This document shows positions 16,672-26,226 of a DNA stretch of 64,000 nucleotides, in pieces. This DNA comes from a virus, in IMG/VR virus record IMGVR_UViG_3300031603_000001, positions 62,001 to 126,000 of that record; one strand, 5' to 3'. The notes below the pieces were generated by a model. That model saw only the letters and a list, made by a program, of their open reading frames with translations. It ran no database searches and had not been told where the DNA came from. How positions within the stretch are numbered: the first letter of the stretch is position 1; each line of letters opens with the position of its first letter. A program made the translations under genes and the position numbers.

Positions 16672-18147
16672 TTAGACCCCCTGTTTAACCATATGAGGTG
16701 GTATTTTAATACCAAGCTGATCATCTATACGTGCGGCAATAACCTCACGAATGCTGATGTCAGTGATCTTGGTAATAATGAAATCATGAATGGCAGTCTT
16801 CCATGCCTCAGGTGTATTCCCATTAGCGGCAGCCCAGAAAGCGGCAGACGCTACAGGAGTGTAACCTGCATCAAAGCCAAGAGATACACCATGGCCATCC
16901 GTTGAATGAATCAACTGGAATAACTTAACAGCATACTTATAACTAGGTTTGTTCGTGCCAAGTCTACCGAAATTAGGACGAGCCTCAACGATACACTTCA
17001 TGATCTTGCCTAATTGCGCAGGACTCTTAGGATAATCAAGATACATACTTGTGATTCTACGTTGTTCAGCAGCAGACAGTGGTTGTAAATCATCAGTAAT
17101 GTACTGATCTGTCATAGGATTGGCAGTCAGCAAGAACTGTACGTGTGAGAAATCTACTGTATCAACAAAGGAACTATCCTTCGTAGACATAATGTCGTAT
17201 ACACGGTCACGATCATTTAATAGTCGATAGAACTCTCTACGAGTCTTATCATTAAAAGCATTCCACTCTTCAGTAATAACTAAGAGTTTGATACCAAGCT
17301 TTTTAGTATCACGAGCGGCTTTTAGCAGTACACCTTCTAGAATAAAGGTACCTTCTTCGTTGAAATCATCACGTTCAAACAACCGGTCACCCTGTAGACG
17401 TCCATTTGCATCAATGATAATAGCACCGTAACCGTACTTCTCTAAGGTACCGGCCAGATACCGAGCAAGGTGGGACTTACCAGAGCCAGTAGGCCCGATG
17501 AATCCGACAGCTGCGGCACCATCTAAGATGTATGACTCAGCACGTTTGTTAAACACTTTATCGACAATGATATCGTTAGGTACCTTGACCCGGAAGTGAT
17601 TAGGAATAGTCACCTTACCTGCAGGTAGGAAGCTCTTGTGAAAGGTTTCGTCTTTAATACGTTTACCTTTATCATCATAGAACTCTTGCTTAGTATACGG
17701 TTGCATCTTAGGCAACGTGGTAGGATCTTCTTGCCACATTTTATAAGTTGCTTCGATGTCAGCCTTAGGTATGTCCTCAATTATTAAGTCCAATACCTCA
17801 CGGCACATTTCTGGTATACCAGAGACACTTGAATCAGAAAGTAATTGATCCAAGGTGACAGCACCTGTTTCATACTTCTTAATATCAGAACTCTCGATGT
17901 CCAAGTTAGTTGTAGCGACGGTGACACTAGTGTCTTCCTCCTCCACACTGGCCTGTAGGACATACTTATCCTTCTTACCAGTAACACTAACAACCAGTGC
18001 CTTAAATACAACTAAATAATCAGTTGCTACCTTAGCACCTGCAGTAGGTTTAATTTGTAGACTTACTGAAGGCCATACAGATTTCATGAATGCATCATGA
18101 TTATCAGGTGAAAGTAAAGCAGTAGCTTTCTTTTTTGCAGCAGGCAT
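16672..18147 (-). CDS. MoxR/CobS-like AAA+ ATPase
   Basis: 491 residues. An N-terminal 190 residues of no known type precede an AAA+ module: Walker A G218-P-T-G-S-G-K-S225, a Walker B-like strand L-L-V-I-T-E-E-W about residue 280, and sensor 1 region F-L-L-T-A-N-P-M-T. The Asp of Walker B is replaced by Thr-Glu-Glu, which can still supply the acidic residue. Its TAA is followed directly by the GTG of the VWA gene, and its ATG overlaps the clamp-loader stop (TAATG). Likely forms a hexamer that works with the VWA protein. Confidence 0.8.
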   Translation of the reverse strand: MPAAKKKATALLSPDNHDAFMKSVWPSVSLQIKPTAGAKVATDYLVVFKALVVSVTGKKDKYVLQASVEEEDTSVTVATTNLDIESSDIKKYETGAVTLDQLLSDSSVSGIPEMCREVLDLIIEDIPKADIEATYKMWQEDPTTLPKMQPYTKQEFYDDKGKRIKDETFHKSFLPAGKVTIPNHFRVKVPNDIIVDKVFNKRAESYILDGAAAVGFIGPTGSGKSHLARYLAGTLEKYGYGAIIIDANGRLQGDRLFERDDFNEEGTFILEGVLLKAARDTKKLGIKLLVITEEWNAFNDKTRREFYRLLNDRDRVYDIMSTKDSSFVDTVDFSHVQFLLTANPMTDQYITDDLQPLSAAEQRRITSMYLDYPKSPAQLGKIMKCIVEARPNFGRLGTNKPSYKYAVKLFQLIHSTDGHGVSLGFDAGYTPVASAAFWAAANGNTPEAWKTAIHDFIITKITDISIREVIAARIDDQLGIKIPPHMVKQGV

Positions 18148-19424
18148 TATTTGCCTCCAATAATAGTGGGAACACTCTCACTTTCTATGAGAGCCTCCAG
18201 TACGGCCAGCACCAACGCATCATCAGAATGGTTGAATACTAACTGGTCTTTCAATGTCTTTTCAAACACTGAGATAGATTTAATCAATGGCATAAGCTGT
18301 TGTACAGAAAGGTTACCCTTCCTAACAGCCGCCTTAAAGTTTGCACGCATACGTTTAGCTAATCCAAAAGCAAAGTTTCTGGTTGCAGTAGTGCGATCAT
18401 TCTTTTCTAAGCCCTTTTCCAGGGCAGGTATTACAGTTTCAAACAAGGTATGTAAAGCGCCGTCGCTTTGGCCCTTCATAATTTGTGCAGCAAACTTATT
18501 AGTAATAGCATACGAGACTGTACCAGGAGCTACAGATTTAATCATCTCAGCAGCATCAATTACTGCAGTTTTATGATCACCGTCTATCTCTTGGTACACA
18601 CGAGTCATCAAAAGGTTCACGGCGAGGCGAACATTTAGATCACAATTCTCAGAGATAAGCTTAAGGACTTCCTCAGGAATATGAGGTTGAGTCTCGCGGA
18701 TCTCTTCGTTAGCTGCTATGTCCTTCAAGACATCAAGTATTTCTTTTGACTTCCATGAGCGAATATGATATCGATCAAGGCGTGACATCAGCGCAGTGTT
18801 ACGCTCAAGAGTCTTAGGATCCGAGGACACCAAGAACATATACTGTGTAGGAGTTAACTTCTCAGTCCAAGTCAGCAGCAACTGCTGAGTCTTAGCATGA
18901 AAGTTCTGGGCCTCTTCGAAGATCAGTACAGTATTCTTATGACTCATCATGCCTACACCACCGAAGTATTCCTGCAGTACAGCACTAACGTCCCCAGTCT
19001 TTTCCTGTGCACTATCGATGTAACGCGTGCCCATGTCCCTGCCGGCCATGACATTCCTGTCCGCAGCGCGGCACCATTGGCATTCATTACAAGCGACTAA
19101 CAGTCCATCCTCTTCCTCAGGAGAAGCACAGTTAAGCAGTTTGCCTAACGCAACAGCGACAGATGTCTTTCCACTTCCCGGGTCTCCAGTCAGTAGATAG
19201 GAATGTAACAGCCCATCAGAGCCATCCCCACCTGCCTCACGTTTCTTTTGATTGTCCATCAAAGTCTTTGAGAACTTACGAAGGAATACAGCAGAAGGTC
19301 CATAGAATTCAGAGGTACTTAGCGGACGATACCATCCCCAGAGTGATTGATTGTGAGGATATTCATCCCCACCACGGTACTTAAGCTTAAGCTTTGTAAG
19401 TCCGTATGGTAGTGTGGTAGCCAT
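18147..19424 (-). CDS. DnaX-like clamp-loader ATPase
   Basis: 425 residues. Walker A G80-D-P-G-S-G-K-T87, a zinc-type segment C112-N-E-C-Q-W-C118 in the place where DnaX has its Cys cluster, Walker B V-L-I-F-E-E-A-Q, sensor 1 F-L-V-S-S-D-P, and S-R-L-D-R-Y-H-I following it (arginine-finger region). This order matches gamma/tau-type clamp loaders. It should load the sliding clamp for the PolA-type polymerase; the candidate clamp is at 50265. No separate small clamp-loader subunit was recognised. Confidence 0.75.
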   Translation of the reverse strand: MATTLPYGLTKLKLKYRGGDEYPHNQSLWGWYRPLSTSEFYGPSAVFLRKFSKTLMDNQKKREAGGDGSDGLLHSYLLTGDPGSGKTSVAVALGKLLNCASPEEEDGLLVACNECQWCRAADRNVMAGRDMGTRYIDSAQEKTGDVSAVLQEYFGGVGMMSHKNTVLIFEEAQNFHAKTQQLLLTWTEKLTPTQYMFLVSSDPKTLERNTALMSRLDRYHIRSWKSKEILDVLKDIAANEEIRETQPHIPEEVLKLISENCDLNVRLAVNLLMTRVYQEIDGDHKTAVIDAAEMIKSVAPGTVSYAITNKFAAQIMKGQSDGALHTLFETVIPALEKGLEKNDRTTATRNFAFGLAKRMRANFKAAVRKGNLSVQQLMPLIKSISVFEKTLKDQLVFNHSDDALVLAVLEALIESESVPTIIGGK

Positions 19425-19433
19425 AGCTACTCC

Positions 19434-19931
19434 TTAATTAAATATTTCATAGAAACGTGAGTTGTCTCCGCCCTCTATAATATCAACATCCTTACGTTCT
19501 TTAAAGAACGAGAATGCCTTAGGGACGTCTAGCAACATTGGTTCGTATTGATTCTGCATAAGCAGAGCACGAACTGTATTCAATTGTCGGTCGGGTAATT
19601 CAATACGTACAGCTGACCGTTTATCTTTGTATATACGATAGGCAACTAGGATAGAAGCAGCACCGCGTTTCAAATCCATTAGGATTACTCTACGCTTGGT
19701 GTTCAATTGCTCCAAAGCAACAACACGAAGTACAGTACTCTTGTCCGCCCGTGACATCTTTACACCCATGTCGCCTAAACTAAAACAATCAATAGGCTTT
19801 TTATCGTCTACAATGTCTTCCATAGCTCTTTTACTTCCACCTTTATATGTGTAATGCAACGTTGTCGGGCAGGACAGAGCCTTAGCCAGATCACTCTTGT
19901 GTAACACAATTCTCCGTACTTTACTTGGCAC
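19434..19931 (-). CDS. unrecognised basic protein
   Basis: 165 residues, basic N-terminus (S-K-V-R-R-I-V-L-H-K-S-D-L) and an alpha/beta core ending G-G-D-N-S-R-F-Y-E-I-F-N. It overlaps the RecD2-type helicase stop by 11 bp and sits between it and the clamp loader, so a replication role is plausible. No motif recognised. Confidence 0.55.
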   Translation of the reverse strand: MPSKVRRIVLHKSDLAKALSCPTTLHYTYKGGSKRAMEDIVDDKKPIDCFSLGDMGVKMSRADKSTVLRVVALEQLNTKRRVILMDLKRGAASILVAYRIYKDKRSAVRIELPDRQLNTVRALLMQNQYEPMLLDVPKAFSFFKERKDVDIIEGGDNSRFYEIFN

Positions 19932-22125
19932 GAAGAGCCTCGGCTCGTTGTCTCATTTTCAGCTCATTGAGCTTAGTACCCAGACCGGTAAATCGTTCCA
20001 CAGATTCCTTTGTGTTGATAGCCTTATTCACTTCACGCGATCTGGCTATTACAACACAGTGCTTTGAAGCGCGCGTCACTGCAGTGTACAGTAAATTACG
20101 TCTTAACATAATATCACCGCGTCTATCAGGTGGTAGTATAATAACTACATACGGATATTCTCCACCCTGTGATTTATGGGCAGTAACTGCGTACGCTAAA
20201 TCTAATTGTCTCCACTCTCTGAAGTGATAATCCACCTCACGTCCGTCTATTTCTACTACGAAGTAGCCTTCCATACCGACGTACCCGGGCTCAATTCTCT
20301 TGAGCATTCCGATGTCGCCGTTAAATACAGCCTTCTCGTAATCATTTTTACTTTGTATCAGCTTGTCGCCTACTCTGAACATACAATCCTCAATAGGGAT
20401 CTTAAATCCCCGGGGATTCATCATGTCTTGCATGACTTCGTTCAACGTAGTGATATTGAAATCAGTTATCCGCTTACGAAACGGAGTAACTATCTGGATA
20501 TCTTTCATGTCCGTGACTTTATACTTCGTAATGAATCTCTCGATTACACCCCGAAGGACCGACGTCGTAGGGTTTTGTATCCAATGAAAGTCTTCGTTGT
20601 CTTTACCGTTTACCAAGGGAAGCCCAGTATTAATATTCTGTGCATTCGTAATAATCTTAGAAGCAGCAGCTTGCCGAAAGATCTTCCGTAAGTGTGTGAT
20701 ATGAAACATGTTAGAGGCTATGATATCGTGTAATACATTACCTGCACCAACACTCTCCAACTGATCGGGATCCCCTGCTAACACCAGGTGACACCCAGGC
20801 TTAAGTGCATCTGCTAAGGCTGCCATAATTTGTGTATCAACCATAGACATCTCATCAACGATAAGCATCTCAAGATCTAATTTGTTATCTGCATTACGCA
20901 TAAACATACCACGACCGGTCTCACCTGCAGCTAAAGGTCTGAATTCTAACAACCGGTGCAGAGTGAAAGCAGGCTTCCCTGTACTCTCTGTAATTCTCTT
21001 AGCAGCTCGACCAGTAGGCGCAGCTAAGGAGTACTTCATCTCCGCTTTCTCAGCGAGAGCAATGATACCTTGTATGGTTTTTGTTTTACCTGTGCCGGGT
21101 CCGCCAGTAAGAATGCTGACTCCACAATGGTAGGCTAATCCAATACCCTTACGTTGTCCATCAGAGAATTCAGTATCATTACGCTTCTCGTATTGAGTAA
21201 CCCAAGCATCCATCTTTTTTACGTCAGCCTTAGGTATTTTATAACTATCTAACTCTACAAGTTTCTTAGCAATAGTTTTCTCAGCAAAGAAGTGATCCTT
21301 ATGGTACACCCCTTCTGAGGTAACAACAATCTGCTTAGCTTCTTCTAGGAATGTTAAGGATTCCAGTAACAGCTCTTCATTATCATCAAATGATATCTGA
21401 GCTGTGCCTTCGGTATTACCACGGAGTAGCTCCAATGGTAAGTAAGTGTGGCCATGACTAGCATGGAGTAGGCTGTACATAACAGCGGCCCGTATTCGGC
21501 GAGGATCATCATGTGCGATCTTCAAGTCTTTAGCGAACTTGTCCGCTCGAGCCCAGCCAATTCCAGGTGCCCAGGCAATCCTATATGGATCATTCCTTAA
21601 GGCTAACTCAGGGTTAGGTTGAAATTTATCTATAAGCATCTTTGACTGACGCAGATTGAACCCAGCGTTCAAAAAGAACGTGAGTACATGAGCTTGATCG
21701 CGGTATTCTTTCCAGCCGGCTATGATACGCTTCGCTTTCGCACGTCCAATACCAGAGATAGCTTTAAGTTCCTTCTCAGAGCCACTCTCTAGAACATCAA
21801 TGATCCTGCCACCATACATGTTAACCATGCGTTCGGCAGTGACCTTTCCTACACCTGCGACCATCCCAGACCCAAGTAGGGCTGTGATATTATCCGCCTG
21901 CTTAGGTAATGTTTTTGAGAACTGTGATACAATAAATCTTGTACCATAGTGCTCGTGGTCCTGGTAATAACCAGAAACTTTGAGAACCTCTCCGGGGAAG
22001 CTTGGAAACTTCCCCAGGTAGGTAATCAATGGTAAATCTCCGGCTGGTTGCAGAGTGCCAATCGAAAAGCTTTCACGGTTTACGTAAACGCTTTGGATGA
22101 CACCTTCAATCAACAGGTTGGACAT
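19921..22125 (-). CDS. RecD2-type SF1 DNA helicase
   Basis: 734 residues. N-terminal helix-hairpin-helix repeats (V-A-G-V-G-K near 89-94, I-S-G-I-G-R-A-K near 123-130) precede the motor: Walker A G341-G-P-G-T-G-K-T, motif Ia A-A-P-T-G-R-A-A-K-R, Walker B I-V-D-E-M-S-M-V, motif III L-A-G-D-P-D-Q-L, and motif V/VI A-Y-A-V-T-A-H-K-S-Q-G. The long N-terminal extension with HhH repeats is the mark of RecD2 rather than the RecBCD RecD subunit. It would move 5' to 3' on DNA. The upstream gene overlaps its start by one base. Confidence 0.85.
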   Translation of the reverse strand: MSNLLIEGVIQSVYVNRESFSIGTLQPAGDLPLITYLGKFPSFPGEVLKVSGYYQDHEHYGTRFIVSQFSKTLPKQADNITALLGSGMVAGVGKVTAERMVNMYGGRIIDVLESGSEKELKAISGIGRAKAKRIIAGWKEYRDQAHVLTFFLNAGFNLRQSKMLIDKFQPNPELALRNDPYRIAWAPGIGWARADKFAKDLKIAHDDPRRIRAAVMYSLLHASHGHTYLPLELLRGNTEGTAQISFDDNEELLLESLTFLEEAKQIVVTSEGVYHKDHFFAEKTIAKKLVELDSYKIPKADVKKMDAWVTQYEKRNDTEFSDGQRKGIGLAYHCGVSILTGGPGTGKTKTIQGIIALAEKAEMKYSLAAPTGRAAKRITESTGKPAFTLHRLLEFRPLAAGETGRGMFMRNADNKLDLEMLIVDEMSMVDTQIMAALADALKPGCHLVLAGDPDQLESVGAGNVLHDIIASNMFHITHLRKIFRQAAASKIITNAQNINTGLPLVNGKDNEDFHWIQNPTTSVLRGVIERFITKYKVTDMKDIQIVTPFRKRITDFNITTLNEVMQDMMNPRGFKIPIEDCMFRVGDKLIQSKNDYEKAVFNGDIGMLKRIEPGYVGMEGYFVVEIDGREVDYHFREWRQLDLAYAVTAHKSQGGEYPYVVIILPPDRRGDIMLRRNLLYTAVTRASKHCVVIARSREVNKAINTKESVERFTGLGTKLNELKMRQRAEALRAK

Positions 22126-23177
22126 CAGAAGTTCATATCGTCTAGTCCGCCGCCAGTACTGTCAGCTGCCATAGGAGTAATTACATCTTCCACAGGTAGT
22201 TCAGGTTCTGAAGATAGACTTTCTATAACAGTAACTTCTGGTTCTACAACGAGATCAGTTTCGGCGGAACCTTCTAAGACGGATGTGTTCATCTTATTAT
22301 CTTCATCAAATGTGTCAAAAGAGACAACAGTAGACTTAGCTTCACATGATGGACAAATGTAATCAGTATCACCATCTTCACAGAGGTTACAGTCTACGTA
22401 CTCATCTTGAACTACTTCAGGATCTGGATCAGGAGAGTCGTCCTTGTCATCCCCTTCGGGGATAACATCAGATTCGTCAGTAATTTGACTAGCATCATCA
22501 TCGGTAGTTTCTTGAGTCTCTGTAACAACTTCATCAATATCCTGACTACCCTCTTGCTTAGGTTCATCAACAGCACCTTCGGTGTTAACCTCAGTATTAA
22601 CTTCGGTGTCTACTTCGGTGTTAACCTCAATATCAGCTTTCATGGTAGCAGTAGCAACTGCCACAGCTGCAGTGGCAGTTGCCTCCTCGTCACCAAACCA
22701 TGCATTCAAACGAGCGTTAGTCAGTGAACCTTCTGGGAAGATATAACTGATGTCTACACTGGTAGCAAGTACCATAGGAAGCAATGTTTGGATTGTATGA
22801 GTCTTCTGACCTAACAGACGAAGCATACGTACACGTACGCTGTCCTCTTTGATACCTAAGGCCTTGCCTATTTCAACATTAGTCTTGGTGAAATGCATGA
22901 AAGCCCACAGACGATAGATGGGATTCAAGCTCTTAGGTAGAGCTTCTAAGACATCAGCTTTCGCTAGTGCCTTTGCGGGGGTAGTATTAGACTCGATCGT
23001 ATGTCCACTGTCCTTGAGGGCAGAGGAGATAGTCTTATCCATATCCTTAAATTCAGCCGTGGTCTTTGACTTCGTACCATCCGGCTTTACAAGGAACAAT
23101 TCCTGTATATTCTCACGGGTTAAACCCCTGCGAGTAAAATAGGTCAGTGCCTCATCAACTGTCGTTAAGCGTACCAT
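22125..23177 (-). CDS. acidic modular protein with helix-turn-helix, zinc ribbon and Phe-ended tail
   Basis: 350 residues. About 95-130 look like a helix-turn-helix (T-N-V-E-I-G-K-A-L-G-I-K-E-D-S-V-R). Residues about 185-205 are a short repeat built on E-V-[ND]-T. A long acidic, probably disordered part follows, interrupted by a zinc ribbon C-N-L-C and C-P-S-C near 262-278. The C-terminus ends G-G-G-L-D-D-M-N-F, which resembles the acidic Phe-ended tip of SSB proteins. It sits between helicase and ribonucleotide reductase. Possibly a replication-recruitment factor; inference only. Confidence 0.55.
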   Translation of the reverse strand: MVRLTTVDEALTYFTRRGLTRENIQELFLVKPDGTKSKTTAEFKDMDKTISSALKDSGHTIESNTTPAKALAKADVLEALPKSLNPIYRLWAFMHFTKTNVEIGKALGIKEDSVRVRMLRLLGQKTHTIQTLLPMVLATSVDISYIFPEGSLTNARLNAWFGDEEATATAAVAVATATMKADIEVNTEVDTEVNTEVNTEGAVDEPKQEGSQDIDEVVTETQETTDDDASQITDESDVIPEGDDKDDSPDPDPEVVQDEYVDCNLCEDGDTDYICPSCEAKSTVVSFDTFDEDNKMNTSVLEGSAETDLVVEPEVTVIESLSSEPELPVEDVITPMAADSTGGGLDDMNF

Positions 23178-23191
23178 TCAGGTATCCTTTC

Positions 23192-25468
23192 TTAACATCG
23201 CTGCCATGGGCAAGCGATACATCTTTCGCATCCATTCTCATGGATAACGCTCAAGTCATGACAATCAGGACATTGAGTATATTCTGTAGTAGAGGAAGCC
23301 TCTACTACCTTTGGGACTTCAACGATAGCGCCTATTATAGGCACTGCGGTTCTGTCCGCCAAATAACGTTCAAGAGTTTTAGCAACTCCATCTGGTGTGG
23401 ACAAAATACGTGTAGACTTTGTGTCCCCGGGGAAGGTATGGAAGACTGGTATAGAAGAGATACCCTTCAGCTGTTTAATTAACACAGCAGGGTCCACTCC
23501 TGATCTAGCAGCAACACTTATCAGACGACCTAAGGCCTCTGATAATGCAGCTTCATTACCTCCAGCTTTACCTACCCTGGCTATTACTTCTACAAGTCTG
23601 CCTAGCTCATCTTCATTAATAGTAACGAGCATATCACCTGCGCCGGTAAATACTTTCTCCGTAATACCAGCCACACGTTGTGGTCTTGGTGTAGGATGCA
23701 GTAAGTTACCTGAATCATACGGGTGTACAAACTTGGCAGCAACAGTAGCAGGTTTTTCATCCATACTTTTAAGAATCCCATCACGGGAGCCTTCTCGATA
23801 AACAGTGATACCTTTTAGACCTTTGTCGTACGCAAACTCATAGATATTACGTACATCTGCAATTGTTGCAGAGGAAGGAAGATTAACTGTTGACGAGATA
23901 GAAGTATCTATATACTTCTGTACAACACCTTGCATCCTCACCCGAAAGTGTGGATCTATTTGATGTGATACTCGTACATAGTCAGGAATTGGTAACCCAT
24001 TAAGGATAAACCATTGGTGCACTAGTGGATGGTATGCAACAAAATGCTTCTTACCGCCTTCGACTTTCTCGTCGATGACTGTGCGTTTATATTGTGTTTG
24101 GAAGAGGGGTTCGATACCACTTGAGGTACCGGCCACTATACTTCCTGTTCCAACTGGTGCTACAGTTAACAATGTCCCATTACGAAGTCCGTGTTCCTTG
24201 ATAGCCGTTCTAATAGGCTGAGGCAGAGTCTTAAAGAAAGCACTCTTACGGAGTCCTGCTAGATCAAAGGCAGGGAAGGATCCCTTTTCTTTGGCCAAGT
24301 GTATGGACGCACGGTAGGTATTGTCACGGATAAATTCCATAACCTTTTCTACTATATCCAGGGCTTCCTCGGAATCATACTTGACATGTAACTTGATTAG
24401 CATATCTGCCAGTCCAGTGATACCGAACCCAACTCTACGTTGCTCAAGTGCACTTATCTTTTGTTGTTCCAAGGGATGGCGATCAGCATTATAGTCAATA
24501 ACATTGTCCATGTACCTTACGCCTATAAAGATAGTCTTCTTTAACACATCCCAATCAATGCCATGCTTACCCGGGGTGCCGTTCTGTTTAGTCATCTTGG
24601 ATAGATTAATCGCACCAAGATTACAGTTGCCACCATCAGGAAGTGGTTGTTCGCCACAGGGATTTGTACTTACTAATGGAGCACAATACTCCAGGTTATG
24701 AAACTGTTTCATCCTGTCCCAGAAAATGATTCCTGGTTCAGCACTGGCGTGTGCCATGTTGATGATCTTGTCCCATAATTCACGTGCATTGATCTGACGA
24801 TAGACTTTGCCGCCCCACCGTAGTGGGAAGTCTGAGTTTTTCTCCAATGCTTTCATGAACTCATCAGTAATAAGAACACTAATATTTGAATACTGTACCA
24901 TACTACGACTGGCGTCGTTCTTAACATGAATGAATTCTTCAATGTCAGGGTGGTCTACACGCAGTGTCTGCATGTTAGCTCCACGTCGACCGTGCTGGCT
25001 GATGGTATTTGTATTCACAGAGAATAGATCCATGAACCCTACGGGCCCGCAGGATTCTCCACCGGTTCCGCCTATTTTTTCACCACGTGGACGTAGGACT
25101 GACAAGTCATGCCCAACACCTCCCCCCGCTTTATAGGTCCTTGCTTCATCACGTATGGTATCATAAATAGCATTAATACTATCAGACTTGATTTCAATTA
25201 CATAACAATTAGTTAAGGTTGACTTAAAGTCCGTGCCCGCACCATGCATGATGCGGCCACCTGGAATGAAGCGCCAATCAGTAAGCGCCCAGAGAAAATC
25301 AGCATTGACCTGCTCACGTACATCAGGTTTTTCAACCTCTGCTATGGCTTGGGCTCCGCGTCTCCAGATATCTGCCGGTTCTGATTCTTCACCGTATATG
25401 TACTTTGCTTTGAGAGTACTTTCTCCTAGGCCTCCGTCACCGAAGTCCTTGTAATATTCTATTGGCAT
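23192..25468 (-). CDS. nrdJ: adenosylcobalamin-dependent ribonucleotide reductase (class II)
   Basis: 758 residues. Converts ribonucleotides to deoxyribonucleotides. Seen: L-T-N-C88-Y-V, N-P-C271-G-E273-Q-P-L with the thiyl Cys and the conserved Glu, N-C282-N-L, and a C-terminal Cys-rich tail (C-P-D-C ... G-C-E-R-C-I-A-C) typical of NrdJ thioredoxin-exchange tails. No class I radical-generating small subunit and no class III glycyl-radical motif is visible. AAGGA precedes the ATG. There is no space upstream for a cobalamin riboswitch (17 bp). It works with ThyX and the dNMP kinase in dNTP supply, and requires host B12. Confidence 0.88.
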   Translation of the reverse strand: MPIEYYKDFGDGGLGESTLKAKYIYGEESEPADIWRRGAQAIAEVEKPDVREQVNADFLWALTDWRFIPGGRIMHGAGTDFKSTLTNCYVIEIKSDSINAIYDTIRDEARTYKAGGGVGHDLSVLRPRGEKIGGTGGESCGPVGFMDLFSVNTNTISQHGRRGANMQTLRVDHPDIEEFIHVKNDASRSMVQYSNISVLITDEFMKALEKNSDFPLRWGGKVYRQINARELWDKIINMAHASAEPGIIFWDRMKQFHNLEYCAPLVSTNPCGEQPLPDGGNCNLGAINLSKMTKQNGTPGKHGIDWDVLKKTIFIGVRYMDNVIDYNADRHPLEQQKISALEQRRVGFGITGLADMLIKLHVKYDSEEALDIVEKVMEFIRDNTYRASIHLAKEKGSFPAFDLAGLRKSAFFKTLPQPIRTAIKEHGLRNGTLLTVAPVGTGSIVAGTSSGIEPLFQTQYKRTVIDEKVEGGKKHFVAYHPLVHQWFILNGLPIPDYVRVSHQIDPHFRVRMQGVVQKYIDTSISSTVNLPSSATIADVRNIYEFAYDKGLKGITVYREGSRDGILKSMDEKPATVAAKFVHPYDSGNLLHPTPRPQRVAGITEKVFTGAGDMLVTINEDELGRLVEVIARVGKAGGNEAALSEALGRLISVAARSGVDPAVLIKQLKGISSIPVFHTFPGDTKSTRILSTPDGVAKTLERYLADRTAVPIIGAIVEVPKVVEASSTTEYTQCPDCHDLSVIHENGCERCIACPWQRC

Positions 25469-25485
25469 ATTATCCTTTTAATAAA

Positions 25486-26226
25486 TTACACTTCCAGTAG
25501 ATTAAACTCGAATCCTGAGTCTATCCAGAAGTCAATATACATAACTACGGCATTAGCTAACACAGCGTCTTTGACTTGAGTTAGTATCATGTTACGTACT
25601 TTTAGCATGTCCTCTGTAAGTACATGCAGAACAGACCTGCCCTTAGGCAGTAAGTCCAACAACTTAGGTACTTCGGAAATTAAACTATCCAGATTCATTC
25701 CTGTTAAACTGTCTTGTACAACAAGAGGAAGTGCTACTTCAGGCATCAGCCCTGGTACAGCTTCCGGACTTGATGCACCTTCCAGTACAGGCATGCCTTT
25801 TAGTTGTTTGTAAATGTCCATAAATGGACGATCCCAAAACTCCTGTCCCTTTTCATTGAGTGTAGATAGTATAACTTGTTGATCATCATACACTCCCTCG
25901 AATAAGGAAAAAGCTGCCCTATCTACTCCAATAATTGGTATATCTAGAATAGAATTAGGATCAACAGTGATTTCATTAATCTTCTCTAGAACACTATCGA
26001 ACTCAGATTTTAGAGCCCTAGCTTCCGGGCTTTCCAAGTAAGTACTTAAGTAACTATCCTGTATCATTTGTGGCATACTGATTAGGTTCTTCTCGTCAAG
26101 TCCGTCAATATAAATCTCTAAACTACGGAGCTTTATCTTTCTGATAGAAATGAGTACTTCTCGTAATACTAGGAACTCATCCTCCGAACCAGGGCTTGGT
26201 ACCCTGGCCGGTTCAATGATTAACAC
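25486..26226 (-). CDS. unrecognised protein, GTG start
   Basis: 246 residues from the GTG that overlaps the upstream TAG (TAGTG at 26224-26228); an ATG at 26298 would overlap the annealing-protein gene by 73 bp. Mainly helical, with Asp/Glu-rich loops (P-S-P-G-S-E-D-E-F) and a Leu-rich C-terminal half. It lies between the annealing protein and the reductase. No family recognised. Confidence 0.55.
   Translation of the reverse strand: MLIIEPARVPSPGSEDEFLVLREVLISIRKIKLRSLEIYIDGLDEKNLISMPQMIQDSYLSTYLESPEARALKSEFDSVLEKINEITVDPNSILDIPIIGVDRAAFSLFEGVYDDQQVILSTLNEKGQEFWDRPFMDIYKQLKGMPVLEGASSPEAVPGLMPEVALPLVVQDSLTGMNLDSLISEVPKLLDLLPKGRSVLHVLTEDMLKVRNMILTQVKDAVLANAVVMYIDFWIDSGFEFNLLEV

Noticed and set aside
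14791-18147. CobS/CobT cobaltochelatase, linked to the B12-dependent reductase
   Set aside because: The proteins are of the general MoxR-VWA and metallopeptidase type; no other cobalamin gene is present, so the shared name is no evidence for B12 synthesis.
25469-25485. Cobalamin riboswitch before nrdJ
   Set aside because: Only 17 bp separate the genes, too short for a riboswitch.
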